Part shown: piece by piece, positions 58,037-64,000 of the stretch
Layout of the letters: the number at the start of each line of letters is the position of its first letter
How positions within the stretch are numbered: the first letter of the stretch is position 1
NCBI RefSeq assembly: GCF_018998565.1
Contig: NZ_JAHNZO010000006.1
Coordinates: forward strand, 124,001 to 188,000
DNA length: 64,000 nucleotides
Direction of reading: 5' to 3'
Origin: Paenibacillus oleatilyticus
GTDB lineage: Bacteria > Bacillota > Bacilli > Paenibacillales > NBRC-103111
The notes under the pieces: generated by a model
What the model was told of the DNA's origin: nothing
Databases searched by the model: none
What the model saw: only the letters and a program-made list of their open reading frames with translations
Made by a program: the position numbers and the translations under genes

Positions 58037-58813
58037 TCAACCATTTCCATAGTATCCCACAGATATTTCCTCTTTCATTTCTTTAAGGAGCTCATCCATC
58101 AATTCTGTCATTCTCTCTTCTTTCTCCTGATATAATCTTCGATGGGCCGCTCTTTCTGGACCATTAGAATCTTTATCAAAAATGTACTCTATATCAATGA
58201 TGTAATGCCATATTGTTATTATTAACTCATCACATATTCCACTAATTTTTTCTGAAAGGTAGAGCTTAGACTCATGAAATTTGTCTCTAGCTTCTTGAAA
58301 AGCTAATTTTGCCTGTAGAATTTCAAAAAAATGAACATATGATCTTAAATCATCAATCAGAGTGTATTTACTTTGATCCCAACCGATTGAGAACTTCTGG
58401 ATTTGTATATCTGGAACACCCATATTTTTGAGGGAATACTCAAGTTCTGAAGAATTGAATTTTAAATAGTCTGGCACTTGACGAAACCCCATTAATCCTC
58501 TTGGTACTTTTTCCGCTTTCAGAAATAACCCATAAAGTTCAGCATAGACAGAATGCTTTTTGGGTGTAAAAAGATTAAAATCTTGCATTTTTCTTTGTAA
58601 ATCAAACTTATTTAATTCAGAAATTTGTTGCAATTCATGTTTTTTAACCTCTAGCATTTGTTGTAATTCATTTTTATGTTCTTCAAGTTCTTTTTTGAAA
58701 TAATTATCAACATATGTTTTTGATAAAAACTTTATTGCTGCCCATATAGTAAGCCCGATTACTCCTACTCCACCAATGGATGCTAAAATAGAAGTTAAAT
58801 TTAGAATTATCAT
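58037..58813 (-). CDS. Membrane-anchored coiled-coil protein, 258 aa
   Basis: ATG 58813 after GGTGGAAATTGAC. One N-terminal membrane helix (about residues 8-30, SIGGVGVIGLTIWAAIKFL), a coiled coil from about 38 to 78 (KKELEEHKNELQQML), then a helical cytoplasmic domain with many Trp and Tyr. This layout recurs in proteins of prophage and defence regions; a superinfection-exclusion role is conceivable but unsupported. Confidence 0.7.
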   Translation of the reverse strand: MIILNLTSILASIGGVGVIGLTIWAAIKFLSKTYVDNYFKKELEEHKNELQQMLEVKKHELQQISELNKFDLQRKMQDFNLFTPKKHSVYAELYGLFLKAEKVPRGLMGFRQVPDYLKFNSSELEYSLKNMGVPDIQIQKFSIGWDQSKYTLIDDLRSYVHFFEILQAKLAFQEARDKFHESKLYLSEKISGICDELIITIWHYIIDIEYIFDKDSNGPERAAHRRLYQEKEERMTELMDELLKEMKEEISVGYYGNG

Positions 58814-58843
58814 TTGCTGTCAATTTCCACCTCTAATTCTCTT

Positions 58844-58861
58844 ATGAAATCGTCATTTCAT
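58844..58861. repeat. 18-bp intergenic palindrome, perfect copy
   Basis: ATGAAA-TCGTCA-TTTCAT, arms extendable to 8 bp. The stop codon of the 163-residue gene lies inside the spacer. Confidence 0.75.
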
Positions 58862-59344
58862 AGCAATACTGTGTTTATCAAGGATATCGCCAAAGACTTG
58901 ATGAATAATTGTTCCAGCGAACGCATATGGAGGCGTTTCTTCCTCCACAAAACCTTCGGTATTTCTAATATTAATGTACAACCAAACAGCTAAATGCTCT
59001 TGTATTTTGTCGCCACTGATATCAGAATTGAATGAAACTTTAGACATATGAGTGAGATATTCTGCTACATATAAAAAACCTTCTTCAAGCAATCTGTCAT
59101 TCAGAATCTGTAAAGCTTTCTTCAATTTCTCGTCATAAAAGGCTCTGTTGTTACAAAACAATGTAGTTCCAATGCAAGTTAAAAATAAATTTCTTTCCCA
59201 TATGGATTGATCACCAAGATCGAACTCGGAAAATCTCTCTCTAATGTCTCTCATTAAAGAATTTACAATACTATGCGATGTCTCGATGACTTCATTAATA
59301 ATGCCGAGATTGTGCTGATCATTTTTCTTCGATTTCCAAAACAA
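58853..59344 (-). CDS. Hypothetical helical protein, 163 aa
   Basis: ATG 59344, close behind GGGGGCG. All-helical, with NSLMRDIRERFSEFDLGDQ and AVWLYINIRNTEGFVEEETP. Unknown. Confidence 0.62.
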   Translation of the reverse strand: MFWKSKKNDQHNLGIINEVIETSHSIVNSLMRDIRERFSEFDLGDQSIWERNLFLTCIGTTLFCNNRAFYDEKLKKALQILNDRLLEEGFLYVAEYLTHMSKVSFNSDISGDKIQEHLAVWLYINIRNTEGFVEEETPPYAFAGTIIHQVFGDILDKHSIAMK

Positions 59345-59357
59345 AACATCGCCCCCA

Positions 59358-59375
59358 ATAAAATCTGTGTTTCAA
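59358..59375. repeat. 18-bp intergenic palindrome copy
   Basis: ATAAAA-TCTGTG-TTTCAA with flanking CC and GG. Confidence 0.6.
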
Positions 59376-59379
59376 AGGA

Positions 59380-59577
59380 TTATTTTTCAGTAATATACTT
59401 AACATCTCTTGCAAACATTCTAAGAAGTCTACTTAGGTCCTCACTATCTTTTGGCGGCATTTCAACCATGATTTTTGTAAACTCGGCTATTTTATCTTCA
59501 ACTTCTTGTTGCTTCACTGCCTCTTTTTCTTGCAGTAGCTCATCGATAGCATAATCGATTTGGGAAAGTGTCCTCAT
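59380..59577 (-). CDS. Hypothetical helical protein, 65 aa
   Basis: ATG 59577 after AAAGGAGAAGATACAA. Coiled-coil-prone (IDELLQEKEAVKQQEVEDKI). Unknown. Confidence 0.6.
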   Translation of the reverse strand: MRTLSQIDYAIDELLQEKEAVKQQEVEDKIAEFTKIMVEMPPKDSEDLSRLLRMFARDVKYITEK

Positions 59578-59607
59578 TTGTATCTTCTCCTTTAATTTGG
59601 CTTTTTT

Positions 59608-59625
59608 ATAAAAGCAGACTTTTAT
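59608..59625. repeat. 18-bp intergenic palindrome, perfect copy
   Basis: ATAAAA-GCAGAC-TTTTAT; arms ATAAAAG/CTTTTAT. Confidence 0.75.
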
Positions 59626-59819
59626 CGACTTAAAACTTCAGCATCACATTTAAAAACTCCACCTGTTTCCGAGTCGTCACCTATAAGTTTGTGATTATCC
59701 ACCCAATACATACTTTCGCTATCCTCAGTAGCGATGAACTTATGTCCAACCTTATTAAAGTACCAATAGTCTTTGCTATTACATTTCTTAATTAATATTT
59801 CTATTTTTTTCTTCTCCAT
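59622..59819 (-). CDS. Hypothetical protein, 65 aa
   Basis: ATG 59819 after AAGGAGATGATTTTAA. Begins MEKKKIEILIKKCNSKDYWY, strand-rich middle. Unknown. Confidence 0.6.
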   Translation of the reverse strand: MEKKKIEILIKKCNSKDYWYFNKVGHKFIATEDSESMYWVDNHKLIGDDSETGGVFKCDAEVLSR

Positions 59820-59835
59820 TTAAAATCATCTCCTT

Positions 59836-59853
59836 ATGAAATCTGAATTTCAT
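59836..59853. repeat. 18-bp intergenic palindrome, perfect copy
   Basis: ATGAAA-TCTGAA-TTTCAT, arms ATGAAAT/ATTTCAT, sharing a base with the upstream stop and touching AAGGAG of the next gene. Rightmost copy in the window. Confidence 0.78.
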
Positions 59854-60122
59854 TACATTTTCAAATCATACGCCGCAACTATTTCGAAAGAAACAAGATT
59901 TACTAGTTTATAAGCCGAATGCATGTATTTAGTCTTTATCATATTGTTTAATTCTTCCATTAACTCGTTGATGTCCATTTTTTCATTAGAAGTAATATAT
60001 GTTTGAAAATATTCTTTTGAGAAATTAAGTTTAAGTGAATATTTAATTTGGTAAACATATCTCGTATTACTAACTTCAAACACTTGCCTATTGCTAGTTA
60101 ATTTTTGATAGACGATATCCAT
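59853..60122 (-). CDS. Hypothetical protein, 89 aa
   Basis: ATG 60122 after AGAGGAGAAACC. MDIVYQKLTSNRQVFEVSNT, strand-rich then helical, ends AAYDLKM. Lies 12 nt after the double-HTH gene. Unknown. Confidence 0.62.
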   Translation of the reverse strand: MDIVYQKLTSNRQVFEVSNTRYVYQIKYSLKLNFSKEYFQTYITSNEKMDINELMEELNNMIKTKYMHSAYKLVNLVSFEIVAAYDLKM

Positions 60123-60152
60123 GGTTTCTCCTCTTTTCATGAATAATAAGAC

Positions 60153-60740
60153 TTAATTTTTGTTGTCATCGCCAAACATCAACCAATCAACAGAGCAGCC
60201 GAATACATCACACAACTTGATAACACTGTTGATTTTTGGATTGGTATTGCTTCCATTCTCCAAATTAGTAATTGTTGGTTGAGTTAATCCTGATAAATCC
60301 GCCAGTTCTTTTACAGTCAGACCTACAGTTTTTCTCATTTCTTTCACTCGCTTACTGAAGGATCCCTCTGAAAATTCTCTGTTAGATTGCACAGTTGGGC
60401 TGAATACTTTTGCTTTTCTAGCCTCAGAAGTTACTACGTAACTTTCAAGAAGTTTTTCTTTTTCTTTTAATTCTTCTCTTAGTTCTTTGATGATTCTTAA
60501 TAGCCTGTCGTCATATGTACCACTGCTAAATAATTCTCCATCTTCAGCTTTGATCTGAACTACATTCTCAATGGGTAAACCAAATAGAACACAAATTTTG
60601 TCAATGGTCTCTAAAGTTACACTCTCATTTTTTGCGAATTTTGCCATTGTAGCTGTGGATAAGCCAGTCAGTTCTCCAAGTACTTTAATCGTAATGCCAT
60701 TGCTTTTCAGATGTTCTATAAGAGGTTCATAACTAATCAT
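60153..60740 (-). CDS. Regulator with two XRE helix-turn-helix domains
   Basis: 195 residues, ATG 60740 after GGAAGGAGCAG. N-terminal HTH (residues about 5-60: TIKVLGELTGLSTATMAKFA) of the XRE/YozG kind, a coiled linker, and a second, canonical XRE HTH (about 130-190: TVKELADLSGLTQPTITNLE). A fused pair could bind two half-sites as a monomer. A 16-bp palindrome lies in its own promoter, suggesting autoregulation. Confidence 0.85.
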   Translation of the reverse strand: MISYEPLIEHLKSNGITIKVLGELTGLSTATMAKFAKNESVTLETIDKICVLFGLPIENVVQIKAEDGELFSSGTYDDRLLRIIKELREELKEKEKLLESYVVTSEARKAKVFSPTVQSNREFSEGSFSKRVKEMRKTVGLTVKELADLSGLTQPTITNLENGSNTNPKINSVIKLCDVFGCSVDWLMFGDDNKN

Positions 60741-60798
60741 TCAAACTGCTCCTTCCTCCTTTATCATAACCAATTTTAAAATTTAATTCCACATTTTG

Positions 60799-60827
60799 AT
60801 AATAACATATTTAGAAATCTAAATCAA
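60799..60827 (-). promoter_or_regulatory. Sigma-A promoter with palindromic operator for the double-HTH gene
   Basis: TTGATT, 17-bp spacer, TATTAT on the minus strand. The spacer and -35 edge carry ATTTAGAAATCTAAAT (60809-60824), a perfect 16-bp palindrome, likely the regulator's own site. Confidence 0.78.
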
Positions 60828-60867
60828 TTATATTATTAATTTTTATTCATATTTTACTTATTTGTAA

Positions 60868-60884
60868 ATGGGCCTAAAGCCCAT
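60868..60884 (-). terminator. Hairpin after the S24 repressor operon
   Basis: ATGGGC, loop CTAAA, GCCCAT, about 12 nt after the stop of the 129-residue gene; T-tract weak. Confidence 0.55.
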
Positions 60885-60895
60885 GAATTATTATT

Positions 60896-61285
60896 TCATC
60901 TCCAAGCATATCGTTTATTTTCATGACACGCTAAAACTTCTTCTAAGTCGCAAATCTGAATAATAAACGTCTCCACTTCTTCAATAAGATAAGGGAACTC
61001 TCCTCTACCTCTCATCTTATTTACCCTATCCTTGATGCTACTGAGATTGATTCCAAAGTAACCTTCCTTCTCATTATTCATCACAAGATCAACTATTGTA
61101 ACACTAAACCCCATTTCTATATCACAAAATTCTTCGGAAGTTTTTCGTTTGAATGGCAACTCAATAGGTAAGTAAACAAATTTCTTAGCCCAATCAATTT
61201 TACCCCTGCCAAACTTGATCACCATCCATTGAGGGCATAACTCTCCATCATAATAGTCGTAATAGACCTCAACTTTGGTGGCCAT
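60896..61285 (-). CDS. Hypothetical protein co-transcribed with the repressor, 129 aa
   Basis: Start overlaps the repressor stop by one base (TAATG). Begins MATKVEVYYDYYDGELCPQW, contains IDWAKKFVYLPIELPFKRK. It could be an ImmA-like partner by position, but there is no HExxH motif. Unknown. Confidence 0.68.
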   Translation of the reverse strand: MATKVEVYYDYYDGELCPQWMVIKFGRGKIDWAKKFVYLPIELPFKRKTSEEFCDIEMGFSVTIVDLVMNNEKEGYFGINLSSIKDRVNKMRGRGEFPYLIEEVETFIIQICDLEEVLACHENKRYAWR

Positions 61286-62025
61286 TAAACATCAAACACC
61301 ACCGATCTTACTTGTCCTTGTATCATAACGTCTCCAATTGATAAAACTCTCGGAGGTATTTCTTTGTTCGATGCCTGAAGAATTACGTTTGAACCATCAT
61401 AAAATACTCGCTTCAAAGTTGCTTCATCGCCATTCACTATGACCACACCTATTTTACCGTTTTCAACGAAGGACTGTCTTTTAACTAAAACCTTATATCC
61501 CTCTCTAATTCCCTCATCAATCATTGAGTCCCCTTTCACGATCAAATAAAAATATTCACCATCAGATACTTCTTTTTTTGAGGCGACTTTGTAACCAATA
61601 ATGTTCTGTTCTGCTATCATGTTATAACCAGCTTTAATTTCTCCGTAAATGGGGATCTGAACAACCTCATCTTCAAGAAGTGATTCATTATTTCTTTGTA
61701 ATAGGTCTAATGTTTTATTTGCAACATTATATTGACCTTTCATATCCAAAAACATAGAAGAATCGTTTTTAAGTTCAGAATAAACATTATCGACTCTCGG
61801 TTCCAAGTAGCCAGCGGCAGCCATTAGATCATCGTAAGATGTGTTAAGCGGCTCAAACAGTTTTTTTAATATATCTGGGGATGGTACACCCCTTCGACCG
61901 TTTTCCATCTGGGTTAAATATGAATGTGATACGCCAGATTTATCCTCAAGTTCCCTTACTGTCATACCGCATCGCTGTCTCAACATTTTTAAGTATCCAC
62001 CAAAGTCTTTTGCGCTTGGTTTCAT
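61285..62025 (-). CDS. LexA/CI-type phage repressor with S24 peptidase domain
   Basis: 246 residues, ATG 62025 after GGGTGGTTACAA. N-terminal XRE HTH (TVRELEDKSGVSHSYLTQME), then an S24 domain with cleavage site EIKAGYN (Ala-Gly), catalytic Ser in VKGDSMIDEG and Lys in DEATLKRVF. RecA-stimulated self-cleavage would link induction to DNA damage. Divergent from the plus-strand gene at 62135, forming an immunity-type switch. Confidence 0.92.
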   Translation of the reverse strand: MKPSAKDFGGYLKMLRQRCGMTVRELEDKSGVSHSYLTQMENGRRGVPSPDILKKLFEPLNTSYDDLMAAAGYLEPRVDNVYSELKNDSSMFLDMKGQYNVANKTLDLLQRNNESLLEDEVVQIPIYGEIKAGYNMIAEQNIIGYKVASKKEVSDGEYFYLIVKGDSMIDEGIREGYKVLVKRQSFVENGKIGVVIVNGDEATLKRVFYDGSNVILQASNKEIPPRVLSIGDVMIQGQVRSVVFDV

Positions 62026-62052
62026 TTGTAACCACCCTTTCTTAAAATATAG

Positions 62053-62112
62053 TTGCAATTGTGCTGTCATGGTGTTATATTGTGGTTACACAACTACTAT
62101 CACAATTGTAAC
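62053..62112 (+). promoter_or_regulatory. Divergent switch region: plus promoter and repeated operators
   Basis: TTGCAA, 17-bp spacer, TATATT (62053-62081) is a good plus-strand promoter. Three related motifs overlap it: AGTTGCAATTGTG, TTGTGGTTACACAA and ATCACAATTGTAACC, near-palindromic around CAATTG or GTTAC, probably sites for the S24 repressor. Confidence 0.78.
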
Positions 62113-62134
62113 CAAGAAGAGAGGGGAAATCAAC

Positions 62135-62356
62135 ATGGAATTTCAAAATGGAACGATGGCTTACGTGGAATTAAGAATCCCATTATATATACCAGTTAAT
62201 CAAAAAGAGAATGCTGCTCTAGAGATTAGTGAATATATAAAAAATATTACTTTGATTGAAGGTGACATACATAAAAAAACAGGTGGTGCTTGCCCTTTTA
62301 CGTTTTCTAACATAAAACATAAATTGATAGAGGTTGTTTCCCCCTATGATTTGTGA
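62135..62356 (+). CDS. Divergent small protein opposite the repressor, 73 aa
   Basis: ATG 62135 after GAGGGGAAATCAAC. Begins MEFQNGTMAYVELRIPLYIP. It occupies the position of a Cro-type gene but shows no HTH. First gene on the lytic side of the switch; the strand does not carry the main early cluster. Unknown function. Confidence 0.65.
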   Translation: MEFQNGTMAYVELRIPLYIPVNQKENAALEISEYIKNITLIEGDIHKKTGGACPFTFSNIKHKLIEVVSPYDL

Positions 62357-62428
62357 TTGTTGATTTGTTCTCAATCAAGGTATATAATAGATTTAATTTA
62401 ATATGGGTCAGACAAAAATCCGGCCCCC

Positions 62429-62485
62429 AAAAAAGCGAAGCACGCTAATAGTCCTTTAATGGATATATTAGGCTTCGCTTTTTTT
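62429..62485. terminator. Bidirectional terminator
   Basis: AAAAAAGCGAAGC ... GCTTCGCTTTTTTT with a nested CTAATA/TATTAG pair. Ends the 73-residue gene. Confidence 0.85.
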
Positions 62486-62529
62486 AATATATAGAAATTT
62501 TTAGAATTCTTAGAAAGGAGGTGATACCA

Positions 62530-62772
62530 ATGCAAAATGATCCGTTATTATACTTTACAACTTATTTTTTCTTTTTTAAAATTGCACCACCGTTATTAAA
62601 AATTATTATGAATCAAGTAGAGAAAATAAGTGATGATGAATTGGACTTTCCAGCTCTAACAAAAATCTTCAGAGTAGTTGTTGTATTGTTGAAGATCTTC
62701 GTCTCGCTTTATATCCTTCTGTTTAAAGTCATAGACCCCTTTCGGGTTAGGCCCCTCAAAGTTAGTATCTAA
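62530..62772 (+). CDS. Small membrane-associated protein, 80 aa
   Basis: ATG 62530, 8 nt after a near-perfect AAAGGAGG; the GTG at 62521 is inside the ribosome site. Aromatic hydrophobic start (LLYFTTYFFFFKIAPPLLKI), polar middle, second hydrophobic helix (VVVVLLKIFVSLYILLF). Own terminator. Could be holin- or toxin-like; unproven. Confidence 0.6.
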   Translation: MQNDPLLYFTTYFFFFKIAPPLLKIIMNQVEKISDDELDFPALTKIFRVVVVLLKIFVSLYILLFKVIDPFRVRPLKVSI

Positions 62773-62790
62773 GCAGCTATGGACCACTCT

Positions 62791-62813
62791 AGACCCCATT
62801 TGGGGTCTTTTTT
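62791..62813 (+). terminator. Rho-independent terminator
   Basis: AGACCCC, loop ATTT, GGGGTCT then T6, after the 80-residue gene. Confidence 0.85.
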
Positions 62814-62880
62814 ATCTCTGTATTTGTAGTGTTTGTTGCCAGCCATAAGCAAGCTTTTTGTTAGCAATTTTTCACAAAAC

Positions 62881-62913
62881 AAACACAGTCAAGAAAGATC
62901 CTCGACTGTGTTT
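62881..62913 (-). terminator. Terminator of the SIR2 gene
   Basis: AAACACAGTC and GACTGTGTTT around 13 nt, just after the stop at 62925 in the minus direction, with a T-rich tail. Confidence 0.75.
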
Positions 62914-62924
62914 GGGGTTTTAAT

Positions 62925-64000
62925 TCATTTTCGTAAAAGTATCGGTTTCAATGCTATATCATTTAATTGCTCATTTTCGGAGGCGTATTTTTTATAATCA
63001 TAGACACATAAAAGCCTCCTATAGTCTGTAGATTTTTTATCAGAGTAATCCCTTAGATAATTTTCAACTATATCAATTTGAATTCTTTCATGTATAATTC
63101 CCAAAATTATGGCTATGATCTTTTTAGTTTGTGGAATTTTTTCATCATCTAAAATACCACTAATCGTGTTATGCTCTTCTGCAAAATCAGATACTCCTTT
63201 TATTAGGTTTGCAATTTTGTCTTTTTGAATGATTTTTAATTTACTAGCGCAATCAAGTTCACATTGAATAATATTAAAACCAAATATAGGAAAGTACTGA
63301 CTACTTTGAATCCTATGCTTATCAATTATCTTTAATAACTGGTGATTTGATTCATCTATAATTTTAAAATAATTTTCCATTATTTCTGAGGTTGTTTGGA
63401 ATTCATACTTAATTGTTTTTAATGAACCAATAGCTAAAACTTTCTCTCCATTTTTAAGTGCGTCTATATCTTCGGTTATTTTAACTTCAATATTGCCACC
63501 AGTATATAGTTCTTTCACAATAGATTGTACTTTTCTAATATCCATTGCAGAGACCGGAAGACTTAAATTAGCCAGATGCTTATATATTTCTAAAAAATTA
63601 TCTGTCTTAATTTTATTTATTCGTATTGTAGCAAAGCCACTCATATCAATATCATGATCAACAACTTCGACATTTTGTGATCCTTTTTCATATTCAACTA
63701 GTAAAAAGTTTCTCCTTATTTTTTCAGCTTCAGGAGTGTTAAGGTTGATATATGTAAATATGGTTTTTAGGATACTCTTAATGTTATTGTCTCCTATGTT
63801 ATATCCTAAAAATATTATTGGATTATGAATGAACAATGATAATAACTGAGCCCGTATTAGTTCATATTTTTCATCGAAAATCTTATAGTCATCTTCTGTG
63901 ATTATTATCTTACTAGGATCATCAACGCAACCATGTATCTTATAGACCGAACCATATGGGTTACTTAATAAAATATCATTTCCTATAAGTTGCTTGAATT
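62925..64000 (-). CDS. SIR2-domain protein, probable anti-phage effector (5' end outside window)
   Basis: The frame is open to the right edge (about 358 codons). VYKIHGCVDDPSKIIITEDD, then LLSLFIHNPIIFLGYNIGDN is the C-terminal half of a SIR2-like NAD-consuming domain, as in ThsA and DSR defence proteins. After it comes a helical region of about 230 residues, ending YASENEQLNDIALKPILLRK. Such proteins deplete NAD on infection. The missing N-terminus holds the remaining catalytic residues. Whether the gene belongs to the phage or the host flank is unclear. Confidence 0.82.
   Translation of the reverse strand, partial: FKQLIGNDILLSNPYGSVYKIHGCVDDPSKIIITEDDYKIFDEKYELIRAQLLSLFIHNPIIFLGYNIGDNNIKSILKTIFTYINLNTPEAEKIRRNFLLVEYEKGSQNVEVVDHDIDMSGFATIRINKIKTDNFLEIYKHLANLSLPVSAMDIRKVQSIVKELYTGGNIEVKITEDIDALKNGEKVLAIGSLKTIKYEFQTTSEIMENYFKIIDESNHQLLKIIDKHRIQSSQYFPIFGFNIIQCELDCASKLKIIQKDKIANLIKGVSDFAEEHNTISGILDDEKIPQTKKIIAIILGIIHERIQIDIVENYLRDYSDKKSTDYRRLLCVYDYKKYASENEQLNDIALKPILLRK

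Noticed and set aside
2089..59853. RNA covariation as proof that the 18-bp palindromes act as RNA hairpins
   Set aside because: The A/G and T/C variants of the two arms combine independently, including several A-C mismatches, so pairing is not selectively maintained. A DNA half-site explanation fits equally well or better.
51785..62356. Arbitrium genes aimR/aimP in the regulatory region
   Set aside because: No TPR-rich AimR-size protein or small secreted pro-peptide with an arbitrium-type C-terminus was found; the agr cassette occupies the spot.
62814..62880. Attachment site between the last plus-strand gene and the SIR2 gene
   Set aside because: No integrase, direct repeat or tRNA end was found there; a prophage boundary cannot be placed from this window.

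Overview
The window is the early, DNA-metabolism part of a large temperate phage or prophage of a low-GC Gram-positive host (Bacillales: Bacillus, Brevibacillus or Paenibacillus range; species not resolvable here). The DNA is AT-rich. Almost every gene lies on the minus strand, tightly packed behind strong AGGAGG-type ribosome binding sites with frequent TTG and GTG starts. The gene content (nrdE/nrdI, DnaB-like helicase, TOPRIM primase, ATP-dependent ligase, UvrX with YolD, 3D-domain protein, PAPS-reductase-like protein, a recombinase-fold repressor next to a DGxHR protein) matches the early region of SPbeta-type phages. No structural or lysis genes and no attachment site were found.

Transcription runs from right to left. 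60-62 kb is an immunity-like switch: a LexA/CI-type S24 repressor, a divergent small plus-strand gene behind a clear sigma-A promoter, and a protein made of two XRE domains. 54.8-57.2 kb holds a DGxHR (ParB/DndB-like) protein and a tyrosine-recombinase-fold protein without catalytic residues, resembling SPbeta YopQ and YopR/MrpR. Just downstream, 52.8-54.8 kb is a complete small operon with its own promoter and terminator encoding an agr-type peptide signalling cassette: AgrB protease, a membrane sensor with no kinase domain, an AgrD-like pro-peptide with serine at the ring position, and a LytTR DNA-binding protein with no receiver domain. A second LytTR-like gene follows at 51.8 kb. This takes the place where arbitrium would be expected and is the most exciting system in the window.

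51-29 kb is a dense field of small accessory genes (zinc-ribbon mini-proteins, membrane peptides, DUF3841, a PD-(D/E)XK nuclease, a DUF5664 nucleotide hydrolase), plus a Sak4-like ATPase with an SSB-tailed OB protein, one CAU tRNA, two exported proteins and a decayed gene. 26.4-29.1 kb encodes a queuosine-precursor transporter, a DpdA-like transglycosylase, a DUF6884-type protein and an HNH endonuclease, predicting 7-deazaguanine modification of phage DNA. 17.9-20.2 kb is an SOS-type operon (LexA DNA-binding domain only, UvrX, YolD) with two SOS boxes, one inside the promoter. 13.7-17.8 kb carries ligase, helicase (apparently starting at AUU) and primase. 1-13 kb has a freestanding HNH/AP2 homing endonuclease beside a truncated paralogue of its neighbour, a Cas4/RecB-like nuclease, nrdI and nrdE (cut by the left edge). 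At the right edge is a SIR2-domain gene, probably anti-phage defence, also cut.

Across the small-gene regions an 18-bp imperfect palindrome, ATRAAA-N6-TTTYAT, recurs about 50 times, nearly always between one gene's stop codon and the next gene's Shine-Dalgarno sequence. It is absent from the replication/SOS block, the repressor/agr block and the immunity region. It is the likely counterpart of the SPbeta repeated element bound by MrpR. All positions and counts were obtained by reading the sequence; no searches were run.
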